Source: Pseudomonas viridiflava | GTDB lineage: Bacteria; Pseudomonadota; Gammaproteobacteria; Pseudomonadales; Pseudomonadaceae | Direction: 5' to 3' | Assembly: GCF_900580865.1 (NCBI RefSeq) | Contig: NZ_UTBZ01000060.1 | Span: 62,001-126,000 of the forward strand | Length of the DNA: 64,000 nucleotides | Shown: positions 50,121-58,452 of the stretch, one piece after another | Layout of the letters: each line of letters opens with the position of its first letter | Numbering within the stretch: position 1 is the first letter of the stretch | The notes under the pieces: model-generated | Seen by the model: the letters and a program-made list of their open reading frames with translations, nothing else | The model's database searches: none | Told to the model about the DNA's origin: nothing | Made by a program: the position numbers and the translations under genes

Positions 50121-51470
50121 TCATACGGCCCACTTGCCCAGTTGGGCCACGCGGTCGCGGGTGTAAAGATCGGTCCATTTCAGCGAGTTGAAATCGGACA
50201 CTTGCTTGGGGTTGTAGGAGCTGCGATCCATGCGCACCGGTTGGCCAGCCTTGTAAACGGCCTTCAGGCGCGAACGATCCTGAAGGATGCGAATGTCGTT
50301 CAGCGGTGAACCATCGAGCACGAGGAAGTCGGCCTGCTTGCCCACTTGCAGCGAGCCGAGGCTTTCACCGCGCGGCATGCAGCGCGCACCAACAGCGGTC
50401 GCGGCGTACAACGCTTCGGCCGGGGTGAATCCAAGCCGGGTCACCAGCAGCTCCAATTCGCGTGCATGCCATTCGCCATAGGGCGTCACCGCAAAACCGC
50501 TGTCACTGCCGCAGGCGAACGGAACACCCGCCGCTTTGGCGCGTTTGAGTACCGCCGAGCCGACCTCCAGCGTGCGTGCGCAATAACCGGCATAGCCGGT
50601 GCTGATCGCCGGATCATGGGGCTGACAGAAATCCACGGTGTTCTGCGGGAACGTCATGGTCGGGGCAAGGATGCTGCCGGCCTCAAGCAACGCTTCGATG
50701 CACGCGTCGTCCATGTAAAAGGCGTGGAAAACCAGATCAACGCCGGCGCGCGCCGCGTACATCACGGCTTCGCGCCCATAGGCATGGGTGGCGACCTTGC
50801 AGCCCAGACGATGCGCTTCCTCAACCATTTCGAAGGTTTCGTCAGCGGTGAAGGCCGCAATGATTTCGCCGTTGGGACGGCGGTGCGTGCCGTCCATGGC
50901 GATCTTGATCAGGTCGACGCCGTCCTTGGCCTGTTTGCGAATTTCGGCGAGCGCATCGCTGCGGCTGGTGACCAACTGCGCCGTGAAGTATTCCGGGGTG
51001 CCCACCCGGCTCGGGAACCAGTCATTGAGACTCTGGCGATTGGTGATGACGCGGCTGCTGGCCGCGATCCTCGGCCCCTCAAATAAACCGGCGGTCACCG
51101 CATTGCGCACGGCGATGCTGAGCTGGCCGCTGTCGCCGGGGCAGACCATGCTGGTGACGCCGGCAGCCAGCACGTGTTGCGCGAAGAACATCCCGCGCAA
51201 CGCGCGAAATTCGTCACTGGTCCATAGATCTATGTCTTCTTCGCTCTGCGCGTTACCGAAGGCCAGATGCGTGTGCACATCCACCAGCCCCGGCATGACG
51301 AAATCATCCCCTGCATCCACTTGGGTATCGCCGGGTTTGGGAGCAGGTGCCAGCGCGGTGGGTCCGACGTAACTGAGCAAGCCGTTTTCGACGATCAATG
51401 TCTGTTGTTGGCGGGTTTGCAGTCCGGTGCCGTCAAACAGGGTCTGGCATTTCAGGTGCAGGGCAGTCAT
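50121..51470 (-). CDS. Metal-dependent amidohydrolase
   Basis: 449 aa, imidazolonepropionase/prolidase-like amidohydrolase. Metal site residues are His66 and His68 in VDVHTH, a lysine in DLIKIAMDG (likely carbamylated), the histidines in KVATHAYG and LVFHAFY, and the aspartate in CGSDSGF. It hydrolyses a C-N or lactone/ester-type bond; in this cluster it may act on a ring-cleavage product. It has its own upstream region (51471-51600) behind a terminator, without a perfect nod-box-like site. Confidence 0.85.
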   Translation of the reverse strand: MTALHLKCQTLFDGTGLQTRQQQTLIVENGLLSYVGPTALAPAPKPGDTQVDAGDDFVMPGLVDVHTHLAFGNAQSEEDIDLWTSDEFRALRGMFFAQHVLAAGVTSMVCPGDSGQLSIAVRNAVTAGLFEGPRIAASSRVITNRQSLNDWFPSRVGTPEYFTAQLVTSRSDALAEIRKQAKDGVDLIKIAMDGTHRRPNGEIIAAFTADETFEMVEEAHRLGCKVATHAYGREAVMYAARAGVDLVFHAFYMDDACIEALLEAGSILAPTMTFPQNTVDFCQPHDPAISTGYAGYCARTLEVGSAVLKRAKAAGVPFACGSDSGFAVTPYGEWHARELELLVTRLGFTPAEALYAATAVGARCMPRGESLGSLQVGKQADFLVLDGSPLNDIRILQDRSRLKAVYKAGQPVRMDRSSYNPKQVSDFNSLKWTDLYTRDRVAQLGKWAV

Positions 51471-51600
51471 GGCGTCTTCGCTATGTGATTGTTCTGCAAA
51501 GAGAGGCTAGAGAGCAGGCGAGGGGACGACCAGCAGATTGCATCGATGGCTGCGTATTGACGGCCTCAATAGCTGCGCCAGCGCTTGAATCCGTTAATGC

Positions 51601-51638
51601 AAAACGCCGGACAATCGAAAGATTATCCGGCGTTTTTC
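51601..51638. terminator. Bidirectional intrinsic terminator
   Basis: ACGCCGGA (51604-51611) pairs with TCCGGCGT (51626-51633). After one mismatch the stem is extended by AATC/GATT closing a GAAA loop. A-rich and T-rich flanks lie on both sides. It follows the alpha/beta hydrolase gene (minus strand) and precedes the amidohydrolase promoter. Confidence 0.8.
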
Positions 51639-51659
51639 ATAGCGTGTTTTTTCAGTGGA

Positions 51660-52817
51660 TCAAGCGGTGCGACCACCGAGGGTTTCAGCAACCCAGTCGG
51701 CAATGTAATGCCCGGCATTGATGCTGTTGTCGAAGCTCGAATGCTGCACGCCGCCTTCACGTTCGGTGAAGATTTTCAGTTCACACTTTGGACTGTTGAC
51801 CAGTTGTTCGTAGGTGCGATGCGCCCACTTCAATGGAATCTGCGAATCCTGCTCACCGTGGGTGACGAGGAAGGGCACCTTGATCCGATCGAGCACGCCA
51901 TCGAGGTGGACGTTTTCGGCGATGGTCATGAACTCTTCGACGTCCTTGGCGCCCCATACCCAGCACACGTGCGCCCAGTAGTGCGGCACCGGGAAGCTGC
52001 CTTCCTTTTCCAGTCGACGCTTTTGCACATCACGCCAGTCATGGTTGGCGCCCCACACGACGCCGCAGGCGAAGCGTGGTTCGAATGCAACCGCGCGCGG
52101 GCAGTAATAACCGCCCAACGAGACGCCTTCCAGACCGATACGTTTGGCATCGATGTCGCTTCGGGTTTCCAGCCAATCCACCACACGACTGGCCCAGTGT
52201 TCACTGTCGAATCGTGCGGTCAGGCCATGCAGGCGCAGCGCTTCGCCGGTCCCGGGCTGGTCGATGATCAGCGAAGAGATGCCGCGTTTCGCCAGCCAGG
52301 CTGGCAGGCCAACGCGGTATTTCATTTCCTTGGTCGAGTCCAGACCGTTGACCTGCACCAGTATCGGCGCCGGCCCCTCGACGCCTTCGGCACGCACCAG
52401 CAAGCCGGAAATATGTTTGCCCTCGTAAGGGATTTCCACCCGCTCACAGTTCTCACGCGACAGTTCTATGCCGCGCTTGAAGGTTTGCAGGAAGCGTTGA
52501 TAGAGCTCGGTACGGCCCGGAGCGCCGTGGGCTTGCAGGCGCTCGCAGGTCAGATAATAGGTGGCGGCGCGATTGTATTTTTCGCCAGCCGAGAGCATCC
52601 GGCCATTGCCTTCGTCTTCCTCAGCCAGACCGCAAAGCTTGTCAGCCATTTTCGCCCAGGTTTCGCGAAAGGCGCGGGTGCCGGCGGCGTCCGGCTGCTT
52701 GGCCGCCTCTTGCAGTGGGGCGCACATCTCTTCGATTTCACCCATGCGGGCGCCCATTTCAATGGCCAGGTCGACAGAGAGATTCCAAACGTAGTTGGTC
52801 GGGAAATAGCGAAACAT
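51660..52817 (-). CDS. Alpha/beta hydrolase (possible C-C bond hydrolase)
   Basis: 385 aa with a helical N-terminal ~130 residues, then an alpha/beta hydrolase core. Nucleophile Ser233 is in GVSLGGY, acid Asp324 in HGEQDSQIP and His359 in GGVQHSS. The layout resembles 2,6-dihydroxypseudooxynicotine hydrolase and fungal polyketide-shortening hydrolases, which cleave C-C bonds next to a ketone. In the cluster it could split a ring-opened or chalcone-type intermediate. It has a nod-box-like operator 70 bp upstream (site D), inside the second LysR gene. Confidence 0.83.
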   Translation of the reverse strand: MFRYFPTNYVWNLSVDLAIEMGARMGEIEEMCAPLQEAAKQPDAAGTRAFRETWAKMADKLCGLAEEDEGNGRMLSAGEKYNRAATYYLTCERLQAHGAPGRTELYQRFLQTFKRGIELSRENCERVEIPYEGKHISGLLVRAEGVEGPAPILVQVNGLDSTKEMKYRVGLPAWLAKRGISSLIIDQPGTGEALRLHGLTARFDSEHWASRVVDWLETRSDIDAKRIGLEGVSLGGYYCPRAVAFEPRFACGVVWGANHDWRDVQKRRLEKEGSFPVPHYWAHVCWVWGAKDVEEFMTIAENVHLDGVLDRIKVPFLVTHGEQDSQIPLKWAHRTYEQLVNSPKCELKIFTEREGGVQHSSFDNSINAGHYIADWVAETLGGRTA

Positions 52818-52876
52818 GATTATTGTTGTCCTTATGGTTGCCTTGGCATTCCCAAGGCACGTTAAGGATCACCCGA

Positions 52877-53839
52877 CTAATTGGCCAATCGTGACGGCGG
52901 ATACGAGGTATCGCGAGATACGATGGGCACGTGTTGCAAATGCTGGATGGATTCGCTGATGCGTTCGCGCAGCCAGCGGTGCATCGGGTCGCCGTCAACG
53001 CTGCGGTGCCACAACATGTACTCGCGCATGACCGGAATTTTCACCGGTGGCGGCAGGATGCGCAGCGGCAGATAGTGCGCGTAGAGGTTCGCCAGGCGCT
53101 GGTGCATCGTGGCGATGCGCTGCGTGCCGACAATCAGTTGCGGCAGGGTATTGAAGTCGCTGGTGATCACTTCAATGCGCCGATTGAAGCCGTATTGATT
53201 CATGAACCATTCTTCGATGCTCATGTGCCGGGTACGGCCGAAACCCACCGAAACATGGCCCATCTCCATGTACTGCTCAAGGGTCAGGCTGTCGCCGACT
53301 TGCGTATTGCCTTGCCAGACCACGCACACGTGTTCTTCCTCGAACAGCAGGCGCGAAGGGTGGCCTTCAATGATGTAGCGCTCGGGAACAATCATCAGAT
53401 CGACCTCGCCACGTACCAGCAACTCGCCGGAATTGTCGCTGGGGCCAAGCATTTCGAAGGTGATGTTGGGCGCTTGCTGATGAATGTTCTGGATCACCTG
53501 GGCGAACAGCACGCTGATCAGATAGTCCGAGGTCACCAAGCGAAAATGACGCTTGCTGGTGGCCGGGTCGAAAACCGGTTTGGCGGTGATTGAAGACTGG
53601 ATCGTCAGCAGCACTTCACGCACCGGTCTGGCCAGTTCCGTGGCGTAGGGCGTGGGCTGCATCTTGCGTCCCACCTGCACCAGCAGCTCATCCTCAAAGT
53701 AGGTGCGCAAACGCGCGAGCACGCCGCTGGTAGCGGATTGGGTCATGTGCAGGCGTTCGGCAGCGCGGGTGATGTTCTGCTCTTCGAGCAATACATCGAG
53801 CGCGACCAGCAGGTTCAGATCCAGATGGTTGAAACGCAT
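52877..53839 (-). CDS. LysR family regulator (NodD-like), second copy
   Basis: 320 aa from ATG 53839; a longer frame begins at 53896. The sequence tracks NodD closely: MRFNHLDLNLLVALDVLLEE, VARLRTYF-like LARLRTYFEDELLVQVGRK, PVREVLLTIQSSI, FRLVTSDYLISVLF, YMEMGHVSVGFGRTRHMSIE and RIATMHQRLANLY. NodD proteins sense flavonoids and activate from nod boxes, and sites with that architecture flank this gene. Its last ~15 codons overlap site D, and site B lies 76 bp upstream between it and the dioxygenase gene, suggesting autoregulation. Confidence 0.9.
   Translation of the reverse strand: MRFNHLDLNLLVALDVLLEEQNITRAAERLHMTQSATSGVLARLRTYFEDELLVQVGRKMQPTPYATELARPVREVLLTIQSSITAKPVFDPATSKRHFRLVTSDYLISVLFAQVIQNIHQQAPNITFEMLGPSDNSGELLVRGEVDLMIVPERYIIEGHPSRLLFEEEHVCVVWQGNTQVGDSLTLEQYMEMGHVSVGFGRTRHMSIEEWFMNQYGFNRRIEVITSDFNTLPQLIVGTQRIATMHQRLANLYAHYLPLRILPPPVKIPVMREYMLWHRSVDGDPMHRWLRERISESIQHLQHVPIVSRDTSYPPSRLAN
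52888..52924 (-). promoter_or_regulatory. Nod-box-like operator, site D (upstream of the alpha/beta hydrolase gene)
   Basis: Read on the minus strand: ATC N9 GAT (52924-52910), 7 bases, ATC N9 GAT (52902-52888), then TGGCCAATTAGTC. All four triplets are exact. The site is inside the 3' end of the second LysR gene and 70 bp before the hydrolase ATG. Confidence 0.8.
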
Positions 53840-53915
53840 GGGCAGGTCCGTTCTTGTATTTATTTTCGCAATACATTCGAACGAATCCATCGACACGTCA
53901 ACCTTCGTCGCAGGT

Positions 53916-53952
53916 ATCGCGTTTGCCGATAGGTCGCATCCCGACTCGCGAT
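53916..53952 (+). promoter_or_regulatory. Nod-box-like operator, site B (second LysR / dioxygenase intergenic)
   Basis: ATC N9 GAT (53916-53930), 7 bases, ATC N9 GAT (53938-53952), followed by TAGTCA. All triplets are exact. From 53912 onward it is strongly similar to site C, including TCGCATCC and ACTCGCGATTAGTCA. It is 144 bp before the dioxygenase ATG and 76 bp from the divergent LysR start. Confidence 0.82.
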
Positions 53953-54096
53953 TAGTCAGCGCTCAGCCTGTACGCCAATCTTCGCCGCAGTCGGCCCTGC
54001 AGCCGACACCACCACCGGTTTCCAGTCAGGCCTGGCGCGCTGCAAGGCGTCCATGGCGACCGTCACCGGATCATAATTTCAATGGAGTGGTAAGCC

Positions 54097-55038
54097 ATGA
54101 ACATCATTGGCCTTGATGCCCTGATTTTTGGCGTCGATGACATTCAAGCCTGCACCGATTGCCTGCGCGACTACGGCCTTGCGCCGGTCGGCGTTGACAG
54201 CAACGGCGGGCGTTTCGAAGCGCTGGACGGCACCGCCGTGATTATTCGTCGAGCCGACGATCCTGATTTGCCGGCGGCAATCGGCCCGGCGCCGTCGATT
54301 CGCGAGACGGTCTACGGGGTCGCTGCGCTCAGCGATCTGGATGCCATCGAAGATGAGCTGGCCCGTGATCGTGTTGTCCGGCGTGATCAACACGGCGTGC
54401 TGCACAGCGTTGACGACATGGGTTTCGCCATCGCTTTTCAGGTCACTGTACGCAAGCCTTACAGCGCACCGGATGACCTGACCAACGCCGCCGGCCATGC
54501 GCCACAACGGCCGCTTAACCAGCCGGGTATTACCCTCGACATGGGCGCTGTCCCGCGCACTTTGTCGCACGTGGTGTATTTCGTGCCCGACGCAGCGAAA
54601 GCAGAAGCTTTTTACGCCGAGCGCCTGGGTTTTCGCACCACCGACACCTTCATTGGCGCCGGGCCGTTCATGCGCCCGGCCGGCTCTGACGATCACCATT
54701 GCCTGTTCATGATCCAGACCCCGCCGCACATGAAAGGCTGCGAACACTTCACCTTCCACATGGGCAGTGGCACCGAAGTGCTGCTGGCCGGGACGCGATT
54801 CGAGCAAAAGGGCTGGACCAGTTTCTGGGGGCCGGGCCGTCACCTGTTTGGCTCCAACTGGTTCTGGTACTTCAACAGCCCGCTGGGCTGCCACATCGAA
54901 TATGACGCCGACATGGACAAGCACGATGACGCCTGGGAGGCACGTCGCGCGCCGTTGTCGGCGGATAACTCGCAGCTGTTCCTGTTCAGCGCGAAAGAAA
55001 AATGGGCCCCGGGCGGTCCGCCGCCAAAACTCGGTTGA
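54097..55038 (+). CDS. VOC-family type I extradiol dioxygenase
   Basis: 313 aa of two VOC modules. The second carries the iron ligands expected for type I extradiol enzymes: His158 in LSHVVYF, His217 (or 221) in CEHFTFHMG, and Glu268 in CHIEYDADMD. The first module has degenerate ligands, as usual. It would open a catechol-like ring (meta cleavage). The Rieske gene follows 13 bp after the stop. As I recall, the fde naringenin operon has an enzyme of this kind (FdeC) acting on the A ring. Confidence 0.87.
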   Translation: MNIIGLDALIFGVDDIQACTDCLRDYGLAPVGVDSNGGRFEALDGTAVIIRRADDPDLPAAIGPAPSIRETVYGVAALSDLDAIEDELARDRVVRRDQHGVLHSVDDMGFAIAFQVTVRKPYSAPDDLTNAAGHAPQRPLNQPGITLDMGAVPRTLSHVVYFVPDAAKAEAFYAERLGFRTTDTFIGAGPFMRPAGSDDHHCLFMIQTPPHMKGCEHFTFHMGSGTEVLLAGTRFEQKGWTSFWGPGRHLFGSNWFWYFNSPLGCHIEYDADMDKHDDAWEARRAPLSADNSQLFLFSAKEKWAPGGPPPKLG

Positions 55039-55051
55039 GGCCGCGCTGATC

Positions 55052-55414
55052 ATGAGCGGTATTGCGCAGCCATTGTGTCGGCTGGACGAGTTGGAGGAGG
55101 GCCGGGCGCGCGGATTCGATCCGTTGGCGCAGGGACGCGACAGCGTGTTTGCCCTGCGTCATGACCATCAGGTGCGGGTCTATCGCAACCGTTGTCCGCA
55201 TCTGGACGTGCGCCTGGAGTATCGCAAGGACAAGTTCCTGTCCGCCGACGGCCAGTTGATCGTCTGCTACGCCCACGGTGCGCAATTTCTGCCGGCGACC
55301 GGCGAGTGCATCTACGGCCCGTGTCTGGGCCAGACGCTGGAGGCGCTGCCGACCTACGAGAAGGACGGCTGGCTGCTGGTGCGAATGCCTGAAGGGTTGC
55401 CGTTGCCGGGATAA
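55052..55414 (+). CDS. Rieske [2Fe-2S] ferredoxin
   Basis: 120 aa. The cluster ligands are complete: Cys48-x-His50 (RCPHLD) and Cys72-x-x-His75 (VCYAHGAQF), spaced 21 residues apart. It is small and soluble, with no signal peptide or membrane segment, so it is a ferredoxin-type component. It may pass electrons to an oxygenase or reactivate the iron of the extradiol enzyme. It is cotranscribed with the dioxygenase gene. Confidence 0.9.
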   Translation: MSGIAQPLCRLDELEEGRARGFDPLAQGRDSVFALRHDHQVRVYRNRCPHLDVRLEYRKDKFLSADGQLIVCYAHGAQFLPATGECIYGPCLGQTLEALPTYEKDGWLLVRMPEGLPLPG

Positions 55415-55422
55415 ATCGAGGT

Positions 55423-55459
55423 ATCGCGTACGGCGATACATCGCATCCTTACTCGCGAT
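55423..55459 (+). promoter_or_regulatory. Nod-box-like operator, site C (upstream of the FAD monooxygenase gene)
   Basis: ATC N9 GAT (55423-55437), 7 bases, ATC N9 GAT (55445-55459), followed by TAGTCA. All triplets are exact, and the first unit sits in the inverted repeat GTATCG-N7-CGATAC. It is 89 bp before the monooxygenase ATG and so marks a promoter for the monooxygenase-to-MFS gene run. Confidence 0.82.
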
Positions 55460-55548
55460 TAGTCAAATCCCTGCTTTGCCGGGAAGCTTCATCCAACGAT
55501 GCCGTGCCCGACGCAGCATCGATCACAAGAATAAAAAGAGAGAACACC

Positions 55549-56685
55549 ATGAGTGCAGTGAACAACGTTCTGATCGTGGGCGGTGGTATCGGCGGCTTGT
55601 GTGCGGCCATCGCCTTGCGGCGTAAAGGTATCGAGGTCGACCTGATCGAGCTCAAGTCCGAATGGACAGTCTATGGCGTCGGGATTATTCAGCAGAGCAA
55701 CGTCGTCCGTGAAATGGCCAAGCTGGGCGTTCTCGACGGTTATCTCGATGCCGCTTATGCCTTCGAAGACGTCGCTATCTACGGCCCGGGCGGGCAGCAA
55801 CTGGCGCGCATTCCGGGTCAACGCCTCGCTGGTCCGCAGTACCCCGCCAACGTCGGGATTTCCCGCTTGGCGCTGCACAAAGTCCTCAGCGAAACCGCCT
55901 TGCAACTCGGTGCCAACGTGCGTTTGGGCCTGAGTGTGGAAGCGCTGGACGACAACGGCACAGAGGTCGATGTGTTGTTTACCGACGGCAATCGCGGCCA
56001 CTACGACCTGGTGGTCGGCGCCGATGGTCTGTTCTCGAAAGTGCGCAGCCTGATCTTCGGCGATGCCTACACCCCGCGTTTCACTGGTCAGTCGGTGTGG
56101 CGCTACAACTTTCCCCGCGCGCCACAGATTGATCATCTGGCCAACTATCAAAGTGCTGACGGCAACGCCGGGCTGGTGCCGCTGGCCGGCAACTTGATGT
56201 ACCTGTTTCTGACGTCCCACGAACCGTCCAATCCGTGGATGGATCCTGCCGATCTGGCTGCGCAGATGCGCCAGCGCCTGCAAGGTTTTACCGGGCTGAT
56301 CGGCGAGCTGCGCGAGCAAATCACCGACAATAGCCAGGTCGTCTACAAGCCGATGGAAGTGGTGTTCGTCGATGAGCCGTGGCATCGCGGACGCGTCCTG
56401 CTGATCGGCGATGCGGCTCACGCGACCACGCCGCACCTCGGTCAAGGCGCCGGCATGGCCATCGAAGACGCGATTGTGCTCAGCGAAGAACTCACTCGCG
56501 AGCAGCCCGCCGCCACCAGCGTCGAACAGCAGCTGCAGCGCTTCATGGCGCGGCGTTTCGAACGTTGCAAATACATCAGCGAAAGCTCGGTGCTGGCCGG
56601 CGACAAGGAGATGCAGCACGACCGCGCCTTCGATCGCATTGGCCTGGTCAAGCAAATGCTCGCGCGCACCGCCGAGCCAATCTAA
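55549..56685 (+). CDS. FAD-dependent aromatic monooxygenase
   Basis: 378 aa from ATG 55549 (the frame is open 15 codons earlier). It is a class A flavoprotein hydroxylase: VLIVGGGIGGLCAAIALRRK at the N-terminus, VVGADGLFSKVR (the DG motif) near residue 155, and LLIGDAAHATTPHLGQGAGM near 285. These enzymes use NAD(P)H and O2 to hydroxylate electron-rich aromatic rings ortho to a hydroxyl, giving the catechol needed by the extradiol enzyme. It corresponds in type and position to FdeE of the naringenin operon as I recall it. Confidence 0.9.
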   Translation: MSAVNNVLIVGGGIGGLCAAIALRRKGIEVDLIELKSEWTVYGVGIIQQSNVVREMAKLGVLDGYLDAAYAFEDVAIYGPGGQQLARIPGQRLAGPQYPANVGISRLALHKVLSETALQLGANVRLGLSVEALDDNGTEVDVLFTDGNRGHYDLVVGADGLFSKVRSLIFGDAYTPRFTGQSVWRYNFPRAPQIDHLANYQSADGNAGLVPLAGNLMYLFLTSHEPSNPWMDPADLAAQMRQRLQGFTGLIGELREQITDNSQVVYKPMEVVFVDEPWHRGRVLLIGDAAHATTPHLGQGAGMAIEDAIVLSEELTREQPAATSVEQQLQRFMARRFERCKYISESSVLAGDKEMQHDRAFDRIGLVKQMLARTAEPI

Positions 56686-56742
56686 GCCCCACCTGCGACT
56701 CATCCACAGCAGTTACCACTATAAAAACAAGAGGTTAACGCG

Positions 56743-58440
56743 ATGGTTAGTTCTACGACTGCGGCGCTCGCGCGTCGCCCGGTCTGCTCGTCTGCACCCT
56801 TTGGTTTGAGCGTTGCTGCGCTGCTGGTGCTGTGCAGCCAGGCCGCTCACGCTTTCGACATCGATACCGGCAACCCGGACTTCAAATTGCGCTGGGACAA
56901 CACGATCAAGTACAGCGCTGCCTGGCGCACGCAGAATCCGAGCAGCAAGTTGACCGAGGGTCAGGTGGCGCTCAATCAGGACGATGGCGATCGTGCCTTT
57001 AAAAAGGGCCTGATCTCCAATCGCACGGATATCCTCTCGGAGCTGGATCTGTCGTTTCAGGATTTCGGCGCACGTTTGAGCGGTGCAGCGTGGTACGACA
57101 GCGAGTACCAGGGCAACAACGACAATAACGATCCGTCCCGTGCCAACGCACGGTCGGTCGGCTACGACGAGTTCACCGATGACACCCGTCATTTGCACGG
57201 TGGTGACGGCGAAATCCTCGACGCGTTCGTCTACTGGAACGGTGAACTGGCCGACCGCGCAACGTCGGTGCGCGCCGGCCGTCATGGTCTGATCTGGGGC
57301 GAGAGCCTGTTCTTCGGCGCCAACGGCATTGCCGGTGGCATGGCCCCGGTTGACGTGGTCAAGGCGCAGTCGGTGCCTAACACGCAGTTCAAGGAAATCA
57401 CCCGTCCGGTCAACCAACTGTCTGGCACGTTCCAACTGACTGACGACGTATCGCTCGGTGCCTACTACCAACTCGAATGGGAAGAAACACGTCTGCCCGC
57501 CGCTGGCAGCTATTTTTCCACCAGCGACACCATTGGCGAAGGCAATGAGCGTCTGATCGTCGGTGCGCCGTTCCCGGCATTCCTTGGCGGTAACCCGGCC
57601 AGTCCCGCTGCGTTTTTCCACGGTAACGATAAGGAAGCGCGCAGTTCGGGGCAGGGCGGTCTGCAACTGAAATACAGCGCTGAGACCGTCGAGTACGGCC
57701 TCTACGCCATCCAGTACCACGACAAGACGCCGAAGCTGTATCTGAAACCGTCGACGGCGGCGCCGAACTTCAGCACCGGCCAGATCGGCGAGTACTACTG
57801 GGTTTACCCCGAAGATATTCGCGCGCTGGGCGCGAGTTTTTCCACCACGGTGGACGAGTACAGCTTCGCCGGTGAAGCGTCGATGCGCTGGAACATGCCG
57901 CTGGTTTCGAACGGTCAGACCGTGCTGCCCGGCGTCATTGCCGACAACGATGATGACGCGCTCTACGCCGTGGGTCGCACCGCTCACGTCAACTTGAACG
58001 TTTTGGCATCGTTTGGCCCCAACTTCATCGCCCGCGAGTCCGGACTGGTCGGCGAAGTGGCGTGGAACCGCCTGCTCAGCGTCACCAAAAATCGCGCCGC
58101 GCTGGACCCGAACGCCACCGATGATGGCCTCGGTTTCAAAGTCGTCTATACGCCGACCTATCGCCAGTTCTTCTCCGGCATCGATATCAGCATTCCAGTT
58201 GGCGTCAGCTATTTCCCGCTGGGCAAATCAGCGGTCGTCAGTTCGTTCGGCCCGGACAACGGTGGCGACATCAACATCGGCATCACCGCCACTTACCTCG
58301 ATCGCGTCACGGCCGGCCTGACCTACACGCATTACTACGGCGCCGAGGACACCAATCTCAACGGCCTCAGCCAGTTCAATTACAAGCAATCGCTGAAGGA
58401 TCGGGATTACCTCGCCTTCTCCGTCAAGACCACGTTTTAA
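56743..58440 (+). CDS. DUF1302 family outer-membrane-type protein
   Basis: 565 aa with a signal peptide (ending near AAHA, residue ~37) and a mature sequence of alternating beta strands rich in Tyr/Trp/Gly (FDIDTGNPDFKLRWDNTIKY at the start, LAFSVKTTF with terminal Phe at the end). It is an outer-membrane beta-barrel pattern, DUF1302 family. It is typically paired with DUF1329, BNR and RND genes, as here. It is probably an outer membrane channel for a hydrophobic substrate. It starts 57 bp after the monooxygenase stop. Confidence 0.87.
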   Translation: MVSSTTAALARRPVCSSAPFGLSVAALLVLCSQAAHAFDIDTGNPDFKLRWDNTIKYSAAWRTQNPSSKLTEGQVALNQDDGDRAFKKGLISNRTDILSELDLSFQDFGARLSGAAWYDSEYQGNNDNNDPSRANARSVGYDEFTDDTRHLHGGDGEILDAFVYWNGELADRATSVRAGRHGLIWGESLFFGANGIAGGMAPVDVVKAQSVPNTQFKEITRPVNQLSGTFQLTDDVSLGAYYQLEWEETRLPAAGSYFSTSDTIGEGNERLIVGAPFPAFLGGNPASPAAFFHGNDKEARSSGQGGLQLKYSAETVEYGLYAIQYHDKTPKLYLKPSTAAPNFSTGQIGEYYWVYPEDIRALGASFSTTVDEYSFAGEASMRWNMPLVSNGQTVLPGVIADNDDDALYAVGRTAHVNLNVLASFGPNFIARESGLVGEVAWNRLLSVTKNRAALDPNATDDGLGFKVVYTPTYRQFFSGIDISIPVGVSYFPLGKSAVVSSFGPDNGGDINIGITATYLDRVTAGLTYTHYYGAEDTNLNGLSQFNYKQSLKDRDYLAFSVKTTF

Positions 58441-58452
58441 GAGGACTTGCGC

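Noticed and set aside
51471..51600. A fifth nod-box-like site before the amidohydrolase gene
   Set aside because: The nearest candidate has ATC-N9-GTA and no second half, so it does not meet the pattern seen at the other four sites.
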